DNA of 64,000 bases from Cryobacterium sp. Y82 (GCF_002929495.1 NZ_PJJJ01000028.1:1-64000); one strand, 5' to 3'. Positions 1 through 10,284 are shown, numbered from the stretch's first letter. Notes: generated by a model from the sequence alone, not told the origin. A program made the numbers and translations.

Positions 1-1
1 G

Positions 2-397
2 GCCACCCTCTCGGGTATCCGTGACGCGGCCGGCAACGCGATGGCGACGAGCACCTGGTCGTTCATCACCGGTCCGGCTCCGACGATCACCGCACAGAGT
101 CCCGCTGCGGGAGCGACGGCAGTTGGACGGCTGGTAAGCCCGACCGCGACCTTCAGTGAAGCCATCACTGGCTTCACCGCAACGTCGGTGACTGTCACCC
201 GTCCCGGCGCGACGATCGCTTCGACCCTGTCGTTCAACGCGACTACCCGCGTACTGACGATCAACCCGAACGCCACACTCCTGGCAAACACGACGTACAC
301 GGTGACCATCACCGGTGGTACGGGTGCCGTGCGAGACCTCGCCGGCAACCCGGTGGCCACCCGCACGTGGTCGTACACGACAGGAGCGGTGAACTAA
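2..397 (+). CDS. Ig-like (Big_5/SbsA-type) domain surface protein, C-terminal part
   Basis: The frame is open from the first bases of the window, so the gene begins upstream and only about 131 C-terminal residues are present. After the tail of one domain (ATLSGIRDAAGN...STWSF) comes a complete bacterial Ig-like module of about 100 residues. It has the typical pattern: a P-x-x-GAT-x-V opening, SPTATFSEAI, TLSFNATTRVLTI, LLANTTYTVTITGG, and a closing DLAGNPVATRTWSYTTG. Such modules occur in tandem in secreted or wall-attached actinobacterial proteins and act as spacer or adhesion domains. No sortase motif or membrane anchor follows; the protein ends 3 residues after the module. Catalytic domains, if any, lie outside the window. 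Confidence 0.8.
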   Translation, partial: ATLSGIRDAAGNAMATSTWSFITGPAPTITAQSPAAGATAVGRLVSPTATFSEAITGFTATSVTVTRPGATIASTLSFNATTRVLTINPNATLLANTTYTVTITGGTGAVRDLAGNPVATRTWSYTTGAVN

Positions 398-415
398 GAC
401 AGTCACTCGAATTTC

Positions 416-449
416 CCGGCTGGCGACTCTCCTACGAGTCGCCAGCCGG
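416..449 (+). terminator. Intrinsic hairpin terminator after the Ig-domain gene
   Basis: A perfect 14-bp stem (CCGGCTGGCGACTC pairing with GAGTCGCCAGCCGG) encloses a 6-nt loop and lies 18 nt after the stop codon. There is no U-tract, as is common for actinobacterial terminators. Confidence 0.8.
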
Positions 450-503
450 TCACCACAACATCCTAACCAAGCAGTGTGTTTCGAAAAAACAGCAGGAGAC
501 GTC

Positions 504-2192
504 ATGACATCACGCAGGGAAGTGTTACAGCTGGGAGCATTCGGTGCTCTCGGCGTCATCGGAATGAGTGGAGGAGACGACCCGGTTTCCACCACCCCAC
601 TCATAACGAAAAGCCTGCTGGCACCTGCGAACATGCCGGTGCCCTACGCTGGCGTGTTCCGTCGTCCCCCGGAATTATTGCCGTACGAGACAGGATTCGA
701 CGACGGAGACCCGTCGCGCCCCTTTGCCCGTTACGCCCTCACCCAGAAGCTCGGTCAGGCCCAGTTCGTTCCCGGACTGTCTACGACGGTCGCCGGCTAC
801 AACGGGATTTTTCCCGGCCCGACCATCCGGCTGAGCCAAGGCACCCGGAGCGAGGTGCGCATTCGCAACGCCCTGTCAACCAACGGTCTGCTGCACCCGA
901 GTGCGTTCAATACCGTCACTCACCTGCACGGCTCGGCGTCGCTGCCGCAGTACGACGGGTACGCCAACGACTTCACCGCCGTCGGCAAGGTCAAAAACTA
1001 TCAGTACCCCAACTGGCAGTCGGCGCGCACGCTGTGGTATCACGACCACAACATGCACCAGACCGCGCAGAATGTGTACGGGGGGTTGGCTGGCATCTAT
1101 GCCCTGCACGACCCCTTCGAACGGGCGCAGCTGCCCCAGGGCGAATTCGATGTGCCGCTCATGATCTCGGATGCCATGTTCAAAGCCGACGGCTCCCTCG
1201 GCTACAACGACAACGGCCACAAGGGAGTGTGGGGTGACATCATCATGGTCAACGGTGTGCCGTGGCCCACGATGAAAGTCAAGCCCCGCATTTACCGGTT
1301 TCGAGTGCTGATCGCCTCAGTCGGACGCTCCTACCGGCCGACCCTCTCAACCGGTGAGCCGATTTACATCGTCGGCACCGACGGCGGTATGACGCCCACC
1401 GTTCAAGCGGTGAGATCGTGGCGTCAGGGCACGGCCGAACGCTACGAGATTCTGATCGACTTTCGCCGGTACAAGCCGGGGCAAACAGTCGAGCTGCGAA
1501 ACCTCAGCAACAAGAACAACGTGGACTTCGTCAACACCGGCAAGATCATGAAATTCCAGGTCGTAGCCGACTCCGGTTCGAACGTCGGTTCCATCTCTGC
1601 CATCCCTACCTCCCTCGACGACGGAGGCGCGATCCATTCCGAATTGGGCGGCCTGGCCACCATGAGCCTCACCCCCGACATGGCCAAGGTGAAGCGAAAA
1701 ATGGTGGTGGCGCGCGGTAACGGCCTGTGGAAAATCAACGATACGACCTGGGCCGATGTGGAGGCGTCAAACTTCACCAAGCTGTTCGGTAATCCTCAGC
1801 CCTACGACGTAGAGCAGTGGACCATTACCAACTCCTCGGGCGGCTGGTTCCACCCGGTACACATCCACCTGGTGGACGGCAAGATCATCGGACGCAATAT
1901 CAACGGAGGCAAACCGTTTGCCTGGGAGAAGGGGCCGAAGGACGTCTTCTATGTCGGTGAGAATGAATCCGTCACGGTGCTGATGCAGTTCGATACCGGG
2001 AAGGAGGCCGGCGGCCGTTACATGATTCACTGTCACAATCTCTCGCACGAGGACCATGACATGATGATTCAGTTTGCCGTGGGCGATTACCGGGTGAACG
2101 ATCCGATCACCTCGGACGTTCCCGTGGTTGACAGCACCCCGATGGGCTCCTACCCGCCGGCTTATCGGCCGGGATTGCCGGCGGGTACCTGA
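504..2192 (+). CDS. Tat-exported multicopper oxidase (CueO/bilirubin-oxidase type)
   Basis: Copper-dependent oxidase of 562 residues, expected outside the membrane, oxidising metals or phenolic substrates with reduction of O2 to water. All four copper-ligand blocks are visible: HLHG near residue 140, WYHDHNMH near 180, HPVHIHL near 455, and HCHNLSHEDHDM near 510 (the last holding the type-1 copper Cys, His and Met). The N-terminus SRREVLQLG followed by a hydrophobic stretch is a twin-arginine signal. A GTG at 474 opens the same frame, but AGGAG at 494-498 sits 5 nt before the ATG at 504, and only that start puts the Arg pair at the N-terminus. The natural substrate cannot be read from sequence. 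A convergent two-component system follows. Confidence 0.92.
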   Translation: MTSRREVLQLGAFGALGVIGMSGGDDPVSTTPLITKSLLAPANMPVPYAGVFRRPPELLPYETGFDDGDPSRPFARYALTQKLGQAQFVPGLSTTVAGYNGIFPGPTIRLSQGTRSEVRIRNALSTNGLLHPSAFNTVTHLHGSASLPQYDGYANDFTAVGKVKNYQYPNWQSARTLWYHDHNMHQTAQNVYGGLAGIYALHDPFERAQLPQGEFDVPLMISDAMFKADGSLGYNDNGHKGVWGDIIMVNGVPWPTMKVKPRIYRFRVLIASVGRSYRPTLSTGEPIYIVGTDGGMTPTVQAVRSWRQGTAERYEILIDFRRYKPGQTVELRNLSNKNNVDFVNTGKIMKFQVVADSGSNVGSISAIPTSLDDGGAIHSELGGLATMSLTPDMAKVKRKMVVARGNGLWKINDTTWADVEASNFTKLFGNPQPYDVEQWTITNSSGGWFHPVHIHLVDGKIIGRNINGGKPFAWEKGPKDVFYVGENESVTVLMQFDTGKEAGGRYMIHCHNLSHEDHDMMIQFAVGDYRVNDPITSDVPVVDSTPMGSYPPAYRPGLPAGT

Positions 2193-2217
2193 TGTTTTAC
2201 GTGAATTGGCTGGTTTC

Positions 2218-2253
2218 GGCGGGGAGGCCGACGAAAAAGCTGACCTCCCCGCC
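2218..2253. terminator. Bidirectional hairpin between convergent oxidase and kinase genes
   Basis: A perfect 10-bp stem (GGCGGGGAGG with CCTCCCCGCC) and a 16-nt A-rich loop lie between the convergent stop codons at 2192 and 2271. The loop reads GAAAAAG on the plus strand. Confidence 0.7.
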
Positions 2254-2270
2254 CTGCGCGCTGAGCTTGG

Positions 2271-3620
2271 TTACCGTATTCGAGCGGGAGCAATCCGTTC
2301 AAGGGTCGCCATGACCGACGTACCACCGCCCCTCCAGGACCGTACCTCAAGTGTGCCGCCGGCGACCTCGATGGTATCGCGCATAATGCGTAGGCCCAGA
2401 TGATTTTCGGGGGCATCTTCGGACAAATCGAAGCCACATCCATTGTCGTGGATGAGCAGAATAGTTCGGTCCGCATCTTGCATGAGCGACAGCTCCAAAA
2501 TCCCGGCCTTGGCGTGCTTGACGGTATTGGCGAGCACCTCTCTGGCCACCCGATAAAACATGGCGGCTCGGTCTCGATCAAGTTCACAGTCGGGGGGAAT
2601 ATGCAATTTGACCGTGATGCCGTGCTCAAGCAGCGGTGCGGCCAGCCGAGTGAGGGCGGCCGGCAGCCCGAGTTCGGCCAGATCGGGCGGGTAGAGCTCG
2701 GTGGTCATGGCGCGCAGGGTGCGGACATTCTTTTGCAGGATGGCCTTAGCCTGGCCGAAGAGCGCCTGGTTCTCAGGGGGTGAGTGTCGTTCCTCGGCCT
2801 CGAGGGCATAGGACAGTCCAGCAAGATCCTGGATGACTTCGTCGTGCAGGTCGCGCGCAATGCGCTGTCGTTCCAGATCGGAAGCGTCGATCGCGTGCTG
2901 CAGCAGTCGGCGCTTGATTGATTGGTGGCCCTGAATGCGCCGGGCGAGCCGCACGGCCGGGAATAGCTGGGCCAGTTGCAATGCGCCGAGCGACAGCAGG
3001 AACGCGGGGATGAGACCGACAACGAGAGCATTCTGCTCATCATGGACCGCGTCGTCGTTGAAGTAGGCCTCGAGAATCAGCGCTTGGCCGTTGGCAGCGG
3101 TGGTGCGTACGTGCACCTCGACCAATTCGCCGGATTGGGATTCGTTCAGGTCGTCTGCGCCGTCCTGCACGCCGAGATTGGCACGCCCCTTTCCGCCAGC
3201 GAGTAGCTCTGGAGCAAAGCTGGGGAGGTCGAAGACCTCTCCGATCAGGGATGGAAAATCGGAGTAGACGATGCGACCCTCGGTGTCCCAGACCTTGACC
3301 CGCACGAGGGAGCCGTCGGAGATGCGGGGGGCGAGGCGGTCATCGAGGTACCGAGCGGCCCCGGGCGCACCGGCGATGAGGTTGTCGCTCACGAGCGGCC
3401 CGACGGAGTAGTCGGCGAGGCGCTGGGTCTGCTGGATGGCATTTTCCATGGCATTGCTCTGGGATTCAGCTCGAACCCACAGGCCGACCGGCGCGGCGAT
3501 GACAATCATTGCGAAGGCGCCGACAGCAATAAAACGACTTACAGCGGCGCGAACCTCTGAGCGTTCCTCTGACCGGGTTCGGTCGATTTTGCTCGGTCTC
3601 GCCGCCTTCGGATTAGACAT
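2271..3620 (-). CDS. NarL-family sensor histidine kinase
   Basis: Membrane sensor kinase of 449 residues. There is one transmembrane helix near residues 30-50 and a second near 200-220, enclosing an extracytoplasmic sensor region of about 150 residues. A HisKA_3 dimerisation domain follows, with the phospho-acceptor His in RIARDLHDEVIQDLAG near residue 260. The C-terminal HATPase_c has an N-box (REVLANTVKHAKA), a G1 box (IHDNGCGFDL) and a late G-rich segment (HLGLRIMRDTIE). It presumably phosphorylates the response regulator whose 3' end overlaps its start by 8 nt (3613-3620), indicating translational coupling. The signal is unknown; the neighbouring multicopper oxidase suggests metal or envelope stress, but that is inference. 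Confidence 0.92.
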   Translation of the reverse strand: MSNPKAARPSKIDRTRSEERSEVRAAVSRFIAVGAFAMIVIAAPVGLWVRAESQSNAMENAIQQTQRLADYSVGPLVSDNLIAGAPGAARYLDDRLAPRISDGSLVRVKVWDTEGRIVYSDFPSLIGEVFDLPSFAPELLAGGKGRANLGVQDGADDLNESQSGELVEVHVRTTAANGQALILEAYFNDDAVHDEQNALVVGLIPAFLLSLGALQLAQLFPAVRLARRIQGHQSIKRRLLQHAIDASDLERQRIARDLHDEVIQDLAGLSYALEAEERHSPPENQALFGQAKAILQKNVRTLRAMTTELYPPDLAELGLPAALTRLAAPLLEHGITVKLHIPPDCELDRDRAAMFYRVAREVLANTVKHAKAGILELSLMQDADRTILLIHDNGCGFDLSEDAPENHLGLRIMRDTIEVAGGTLEVRSWRGGGTSVMATLERIAPARIR

Positions 3621-4356
3621 GCTGCGCGGGAACCAAACCCAGTCGAGTGGCGATGACGACGGCCTCCAATTGTGAGTGTGCTCCGAGCTTGCCTAGGATC
3701 GCTTTGACGTAGCCTCGGCAGGTGTTCTCAGAAATTCCGAGAACTTTGGCGTTGGCCCGCACATCGGAGCCTTCGCCCATAAGGCGGAGCACAGCGAGCT
3801 CACGCTTCGTGAGATCGGGAAAGGGGATCTCTTCGCTGCGCTGCCGCCGTCGGGCGCTCAACAGGCTGACGAGGGACGGATGCACAATGAAACCGCCGAT
3901 GCGCGCGTGCCGCAGGGTATCGAGCACCGTTGCGAGCGATCCGTCCTTGGGCAGGAACGCGCACACCCCGATTGCGGCGGCCTGCTCAAGGGCCTCGAGG
4001 GCAGGGTCGCCCGTGAGGATGACAATGCGGGTATGAGGCGCGCGGGCGAGGATCGCGGTGGCCGCGACGAGGCCACTGCCGTCGGGCAAGTGGTAGTCCA
4101 TGACGACGACGTCGGGGAGCAGCTCCAAACAGGCGGCGATGCCGCTGGCCACGCTGTTAACCGAACCCACGCTGCACAGGTCGGGTTCACGATTGAGGGA
4201 ACCCATGAGCAGTTCGGCGAAGGTCGTGTGGTCATCGACGATGAGTATGCGGATTTGTCCCAGGACCGTCTGACCCACGGCGGCGGAACCAGTTAGGGAG
4301 GCGGTAGCGGTAGTCCCCTGCACGCTGGGTTCGATCGGGGACATCTGCGCGGTCAT
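3613..4356 (-). CDS. LuxR/NarL-family response regulator
   Basis: Response regulator of 247 residues with an N-terminal extension of about 35 residues. The receiver domain shows ILIVDDH (acidic pocket), the phospho-acceptor Asp in VVVMDYHLPDGSG, the conserved Thr in VILTGD and Lys in FLPKDG. The C-terminal LuxR helix-turn-helix reads LTKRELAVLRLMGEGSDVRANAKVLGISENTCRGYVKAILGKLG. It is the upstream gene of the pair with the sensor kinase (8-nt overlap). The 159-nt gap between its start and the end of the SARP gene probably holds the promoter. GAGAGG lies about 9 nt before the ATG. ATG codon 5 is an alternative start. Confidence 0.92.
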   Translation of the reverse strand: MTAQMSPIEPSVQGTTATASLTGSAAVGQTVLGQIRILIVDDHTTFAELLMGSLNREPDLCSVGSVNSVASGIAACLELLPDVVVMDYHLPDGSGLVAATAILARAPHTRIVILTGDPALEALEQAAAIGVCAFLPKDGSLATVLDTLRHARIGGFIVHPSLVSLLSARRRQRSEEIPFPDLTKRELAVLRLMGEGSDVRANAKVLGISENTCRGYVKAILGKLGAHSQLEAVVIATRLGLVPAQHV

Positions 4357-4515
4357 GTGCGGAGACCTCTCTGCCCGTTCGTGAGCCTCGATGCCGTCGG
4401 AGAACGCCGTGCTTTTCCGATTGGCGCCTCCAGTATCAATAAAAGCTCAGTTTTTGTCGAGTCCTGTCTCTTTGCCCCCCCATGTGGTATGGCGGTGGGC
4501 GCAGGTTCGTCCAGC

Positions 4516-5508
4516 TCAGACGTGCGCGACGGCGCGTCGCAGAAATGACGTGACAACATCAGTGGCCTCCCGGAGGGAATCCGCGACCAGCTCTGGTCGA
4601 GGGTGAGTAGTGGTGGCAAGGCGCGAGGTCGTGCCTCTGGCGCGTGACGCTCGGAGTTGATCGTGCAACGTGAGCAGGGCGGAGAGTACGTCGGCCAGGT
4701 CGCCGTCCCCGTCAGCTGTGGCATGCAATAATCGCAGCTGGGCGGCGCGCAAAATCGCGCCGGGAGCGCAGCCCAACTCGTTCTGCATTGCCCGGCGACA
4801 CCGGTCATAGGCCTGAAGCCCCTCGGCGTGACGCCCGCTCATCTCCAGGCTGAGGATGAGGGCCGTCCAGGCCCGCTCGTTCAACGGCTCGTCGATCAGG
4901 GCGAGATTCGCGAAATCGAGAGCATCATCAATGCGGTGCAGGGCTGCGGCGGTTTCCGAGGCGAGAATGCGGGCGCTGGTGAGGCGAGCGGCATGCAGGT
5001 CGCGGGCTTCTGATGCCCAGGCCGGAATGAGCTCGTCGCCGAGCAGTGGCGCGGCGGCGAGATCCAGAGCCCGCAGCAACAAAGGGTAAGCGAGGCCGGG
5101 AAGGGTCTTCTGCGCTCGTTGCAACAGAACGTCGAACTGGTCTAGGTCGACGTCGACTAGGTCACGGTCCAATACGTAGCCGCCAGTCGTGGTTTGCAGC
5201 GGCCCGAATTTTCCCGCGCCCGGCTGCAGATGCCGACGCAGAACACTCACGTAGCTTTCGAGAGTGGGCAGCGCCTCGACCGGAGCATTGGCGCCCCAGA
5301 GCAGTTCAATCAGTCGGTCCTTGGAAACTGGCAGCCCGAGGTTCACAAGCAGAATCTCGAAAATCTGTCGTGGTTTGGGTCCGCCCAATTGATGGGCGTG
5401 CAGTACGGTCGACCCCCGTCGAACGCTGAGGTTTCCAAAGACGTGCACGTTCAGGTGGGCCATGGTTGTCGCGGTCGGCTGTACTCGTGTGTCGAATCCG
5501 GTTGTCAT
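4516..5508 (-). CDS. SARP/BTAD-family transcriptional regulator
   Basis: Regulator of 330 residues. An OmpR-like winged-helix DNA-binding region (about residues 17-115) contains VFGNLSVRRG, LGGPKPRQIFEILL and ALPTLESYVSVLRRHLQP, followed by TTTGGYVLDRDLVDVDLDQFD. The bacterial transcriptional activation domain (BTAD) of TPR-like helices spans roughly 120-270 (ALDFANLALIDEPLNERAWTALILSLEMSGRHAEGLQAYDRCRRAM). The start at 5508 is preceded by GGAGG 5 nt upstream. The reading frame stays open 155 codons further upstream, but that stretch encodes an unrelated exported-type segment (separate entry). SARP proteins typically activate secondary-metabolite or pathway clusters; no such cluster lies here, so the target is unknown. 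Confidence 0.88.
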   Translation of the reverse strand: MTTGFDTRVQPTATTMAHLNVHVFGNLSVRRGSTVLHAHQLGGPKPRQIFEILLVNLGLPVSKDRLIELLWGANAPVEALPTLESYVSVLRRHLQPGAGKFGPLQTTTGGYVLDRDLVDVDLDQFDVLLQRAQKTLPGLAYPLLLRALDLAAAPLLGDELIPAWASEARDLHAARLTSARILASETAAALHRIDDALDFANLALIDEPLNERAWTALILSLEMSGRHAEGLQAYDRCRRAMQNELGCAPGAILRAAQLRLLHATADGDGDLADVLSALLTLHDQLRASRARGTTSRLATTTHPRPELVADSLREATDVVTSFLRRAVAHV

Positions 5509-5973
5509 GACGACCTCCATTGGTGGAATGCACTCATGGTGCCCGCTTGCCGATGGGCGGGGGTAGCCGCGTGTGAGGTAGACACTTACCCCCAATTTCG
5601 GGGAATATTTTCGCGGCGCGACGTGGTGTCCGGTTCCCAGAGATAAACGCGCCCCCTGTGGGCCGTCCAGCACGAGGGCGATGGCCTGATTCGGGATTTC
5701 GAAAACCAGGGTGGCCGGAACGGATTCGGCGTCGAAAGAGAGGCCAGCGGCATCCACTGATGTGAGCTCGAGCAGAATGCGCACGCGGTGAGCTCCGGGC
5801 TGCACCGGGCTGTCCAGACGGTCTGCTGCGCTCGGTGGCACCCAACCGTCGAATTTGAGCGGGATGACCGCGCTGATGCGGGCCAGCCCGCCCGGTATGG
5901 CGGCTGTGTCGCCGAACGCGGTGCTCGGCTTCGTGCCGGTGAGAAGCAGCACACAGGCCAACGCTGCCATCAC
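5509..5973 (-). pseudogene. Degenerate membrane-anchored protein frame fused in frame to the SARP gene
   Basis: The frame upstream of the SARP start encodes a hydrophobic helix (AWLVMAALACVLLLTG), then an extracytoplasmic-type segment with GGLARISAVIPLKFDGWVPP, GAHRVRILLELTSVD, ATLVFEIPNQAIALVLDG and GARLSLGTGHHV. It has no stop of its own and runs into the regulator. Hydrophobic coding sense also extends upstream of the first permitted start (GTG at 5973) as RRRRILIPLAV, up to an in-frame TAG at 6016-6018, and the GTG has no ribosome-binding site. The simplest reading is a small exported-protein gene that has lost its start and its stop. A membrane anchor followed by an outside domain and then a DNA-binding domain, with no second membrane segment, would be topologically odd. 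The family was not recognised. Confidence 0.55.
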
Positions 5974-6092
5974 GAGCCAGGCGACGGCCAGCGGGATCAG
6001 GATCCTGCGGCGACGCTAGAACAGGGTGCGGTGCGGCTGCGTCTACCGGGTACTTTCACCGTGCCGCACGGCGTCGTCGGGGTGAACCAGAA

Positions 6093-7858
<1,766 letters not shown>

Positions 7859-7890
7859 GTGTGTGTCTTCTGACCCCTTCACCCTAGCGG

Positions 7891-8748
7891 TCAGCGGGCG
7901 AGGGCGGCCAACTCGGCACGGGTCGAGGCGCCCACCTTGCGCAGCAGATTGGCCACGTGAAACTTCACGGTGTTCTCGCTGATGGTCAGCGCCTCGGCGA
8001 TCGCCTTATTGCGTGCGCCCGACGCCACGAGCTCGAGCACGCCACGTTCGCGTGGGCTGAGCCCCCAGGCCGCAGCGGCAGAAACGGATGCCGTGGGCGC
8101 GTCGAGTGGCAGTGACACCGCCATCTCGGACCCCCAGCCGGCGGTCGCCTCGACGCCCAGGGTGCCGCTGAGAGCGACGACGCGGGCGGCGAGTTGGCGC
8201 ACGCTGGGAACCTCCGCGTCGAGGTCGCCCGGTCCGTCGTCGCGAATGCGAATGAGCAGGTTGCTGCCGTCGCAGTCCCATTGCACGCGCACCCGGGCGA
8301 CCCCGGTCTGCTCGACCAGGGCGAGCACGGCGCCGCGCACGATGGCGCGGGCTTCATGGGCGACCTCACCGGGCAGGGCACGCCCATTCACCGGTGGCTC
8401 GATAAACTGCACGTCGAGGTCACCGAAACGCACGAGCGGGCGCAGATCGTCGCGCAGCCGTTCGAAGGCCTGAGCCACGGGTTCCTCGGTGAGGCTACGA
8501 TCCAGGTCACTCACCGCGCGCAGCGCGACCATTGCAGCGGCGGCCAGCTCGGTGGCTTTCTGGCGGGCGGCCGTGTCACTCGTGCTACCCGAGCGCAGCA
8601 CGGCGAGCAGGGTTTCCAGCGTGGTCGCGTGCGCGTCGGTCAGGTCGGCGATGAGTTTGGAGCGTTCGGCCGCCGCGCTGCGCGCGGTCTGCGCGGTGGA
8701 ACTGGCAGGGCGAGTGCCGGGCTCAGTGGGGGTTGCGAAGATCGTCAT
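7891..8748 (-). CDS. LuxR-type regulator with kinase-like ATPase module
   Basis: Protein of 285 residues with an unusual layout. Residues about 25-110 are helical and resemble a dimerisation region, but no HisKA phospho-acceptor motif is seen. Residues about 125-215 resemble a degenerate HATPase domain (EARAIVRGAVLALVEQTGVARVRVQW, LLIRIRDDGPGDLD, LAARVVALSGTLGVEATAGWGSEMAVSLPL). The C-terminus is a full LuxR helix-turn-helix (LSPRERGVLELVASGARNKAIAEALTISENTVKFHVANLLRKVG). It is transcribed divergently from hxlB-hxlA across a 113-nt gap, so it may regulate that pair; this is inference from position. There are no transmembrane segments. Confidence 0.82.
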   Translation of the reverse strand: MTIFATPTEPGTRPASSTAQTARSAAAERSKLIADLTDAHATTLETLLAVLRSGSTSDTAARQKATELAAAAMVALRAVSDLDRSLTEEPVAQAFERLRDDLRPLVRFGDLDVQFIEPPVNGRALPGEVAHEARAIVRGAVLALVEQTGVARVRVQWDCDGSNLLIRIRDDGPGDLDAEVPSVRQLAARVVALSGTLGVEATAGWGSEMAVSLPLDAPTASVSAAAAWGLSPRERGVLELVASGARNKAIAEALTISENTVKFHVANLLRKVGASTRAELAALAR

Positions 8749-8861
8749 AGGTCTATCCTACCCGGGCCATCCGCGATGCCCACTCATAGCCATCCGTTTG
8801 GGTAGTTAAACCGTTCTTTTGGCGGGCAGTACTCCCGCTCGAAGGAGTGGAGTATTGACCT
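8749..8861. promoter_or_regulatory. Divergent promoter region between the LuxR-type regulator and hxlB
   Basis: 113 nt separate the two divergent start codons. It must hold promoters for both directions. The hxlB side has a purine-rich GAAGGAGTGGAG ribosome-binding region at 8841-8852. No operator could be assigned by eye. Confidence 0.5.
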
Positions 8862-9446
8862 ATGACCGAAACGACAACCATCCCAACTGCAGCGGACGCC
8901 CTCGGGCTCATTTTCGCTGAGAACAGCCACGTCGTCGACGCGCTGCGGTCTGCATCCGCTTCATCGCTCGAGGAGGCTGTCACCGTGCTCGCTGCGGCGC
9001 CTCGAATCTTCGTGCTGGGTGCCGGCCGCTCCGGCCTGGCTTTGAAGATGACCGCTATGCGGCTGATGCATCTCGGACTCGACGTGCACGTTGTCGGCGA
9101 GGTGACCAGCCCAGCGATCGCCTCGGGCGATCTACTGTTGGTTGCGAGTGGCTCCGGAACGACGGGCGCCATTGTGCGAGCCGCCGAAACGGCTCACAGT
9201 GTGGGCGCGAACATGCTCGCGCTTACCACTGCTCCCGAGTCGCCGCTCGGGCGGCTTGCTGCGGTGACCGTGGTCATTCCGGCCGCGACCAAGCAGGACC
9301 ATGCCGGACAGATGTCGGCCCAGTATTCGGGCGGTCTGTTCGAGCAGGCCGTGCTGCTCGTTGGTGATGCCCTGTTTCACACGCTCTGGCAATTGAGCGG
9401 GGCCACGGCCGAACAGCTTTGGCCGCGTCACGCCAACCTCGAATAG
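8862..9446 (+). CDS. hxlB: 6-phospho-3-hexuloisomerase (SIS domain)
   Basis: SIS-fold sugar-phosphate isomerase of 194 residues converting D-arabino-hex-3-ulose 6-phosphate to fructose 6-phosphate, the second step of the ribulose monophosphate pathway. Visible SIS features are IFVLGAGRSGLALKMTAMRLMHLGLDVHVVGE near residues 48-80 and LLLVASGSGTTGAIVRAAETA near 95-115, then a C-terminal QYSGGLFEQAVLLVGDAL. It is followed 57 nt later by hxlA in the same direction, which secures the assignment. The pair either assimilates/detoxifies formaldehyde or, run in reverse, supplies ribulose 5-phosphate. Confidence 0.93.
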   Translation: MTETTTIPTAADALGLIFAENSHVVDALRSASASSLEEAVTVLAAAPRIFVLGAGRSGLALKMTAMRLMHLGLDVHVVGEVTSPAIASGDLLLVASGSGTTGAIVRAAETAHSVGANMLALTTAPESPLGRLAAVTVVIPAATKQDHAGQMSAQYSGGLFEQAVLLVGDALFHTLWQLSGATAEQLWPRHANLE

Positions 9447-9503
9447 GGCGCGTACCCCCACAAGAACTTTTCACTCTTCATCACTATCAGAAAGCAGAAT
9501 GCC

Positions 9504-10127
9504 ATGAAGCTCCAAGTAGCAATGGACGTATTGACCACCGAAGCCGCGCTCACGCTGGCCGCTCAGGTTGCCCCGCACGTTGACATCATCGAACTCGGCA
9601 CCCCGCTAATCAAGGCAGAGGGCCTGCGCGCCGTCACCGCGATCAAGGCCGCGCACCCCGACAAGATCGTCTTCGCCGACCTCAAGACCATGGATGCCGG
9701 CGAGCTCGAGGCCGACATCGCCTTCGCCGCCGGCGCCGACCTCGTGACCGTGCTCGGCACGGCCGGTGACAGCACCATCATCGGAGCCGTCGCTGCTGCA
9801 ACCAAGCACGGCAAGGGCATCGTTGTCGACCTTATCGGCGTTGCCGACAAGGTCACCCGCGCCCGCGAGGTCACCGCGCTCGGCGCTCAGTTCGTGGAGA
9901 TGCACGCTGGTCTTGACGAGCAGGCCGAGCCCGGCTTCTCGCTCGCAACGCTGCTCAACCAGGGCGAGACCGCCAAGGTTCCCTTCTCCCTCGCGGGCGG
10001 CGTGAACCTGTCGACCATCTCTTCGGTGCAGCGCGCCGGAGCAACGGTCGCCGTTGCCGGCGGAGCAATCTACGGCGCCGAGGACCCAGCCGCTGCCGCT
10101 GCCGCCCTGCGCGCCGCGATCATCTAG
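9504..10127 (+). CDS. hxlA: 3-hexulose-6-phosphate synthase
   Basis: Member of the orotidine-phosphate-decarboxylase superfamily, 207 residues, condensing formaldehyde with ribulose 5-phosphate. It begins MKLQVAMDVLTTEAAL. It carries IIELGTPLIKAEG, the family active-site motif D-x-K-x-x-D in FADLKTMDAGE near residue 55, and C-terminal phosphate-binding loops SLAGGVN and VAVAGGAIYGAEDP. It forms an operon with hxlB and is followed by a strong hairpin terminator. Formaldehyde source: the oxidase gene immediately downstream is a candidate (inference). Confidence 0.95.
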   Translation: MKLQVAMDVLTTEAALTLAAQVAPHVDIIELGTPLIKAEGLRAVTAIKAAHPDKIVFADLKTMDAGELEADIAFAAGADLVTVLGTAGDSTIIGAVAAATKHGKGIVVDLIGVADKVTRAREVTALGAQFVEMHAGLDEQAEPGFSLATLLNQGETAKVPFSLAGGVNLSTISSVQRAGATVAVAGGAIYGAEDPAAAAAALRAAII

Positions 10128-10144
10128 TCCCAGCGATTAATCTG

Positions 10145-10172
10145 GTGCCGTCCCGCTTCTGCGGGGCGGCAC
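10145..10172 (+). terminator. Hairpin terminator of the hxlB-hxlA operon
   Basis: A 12-bp stem (GTGCCGTCCCGC with GCGGGGCGGCAC, one T-G wobble) with a TTCT loop lies 17 nt after the hxlA stop. No U-tract follows. Confidence 0.8.
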
Positions 10173-10210
10173 TACTGCGTTAAGCGCATGCCCGGCCTCT
10201 CCCGCAAAAC

Positions 10211-10284
10211 CGGACGGGGCCCGGGCCCCGTCCATGGGCCCAGTCTATAAACTGGGCCCGAGGATCGGGCCCGGGCCCCGTCCG
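10211..10284 (+). repeat. Compound palindromic leader upstream of the FAD oxidoreductase
   Basis: Three nested GC-only elements are present: a perfect 22-bp palindrome at 10212-10233, a hairpin at 10236-10259 with a 9-bp stem (GGGCCCAGT/ACTGGGCCC) and CTATAA loop, and at 10267-10283 a 17-bp direct copy of the second part of the first palindrome. Because that core is self-complementary, 10211-10228 can also pair with 10267-10284 as an 18-bp outer stem around the central hairpin. The outer stem ends beside the GGAGGAGAGG ribosome-binding site at 10284-10292. It may form alternative RNA structures or be a protein-binding site. Confidence 0.75.
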
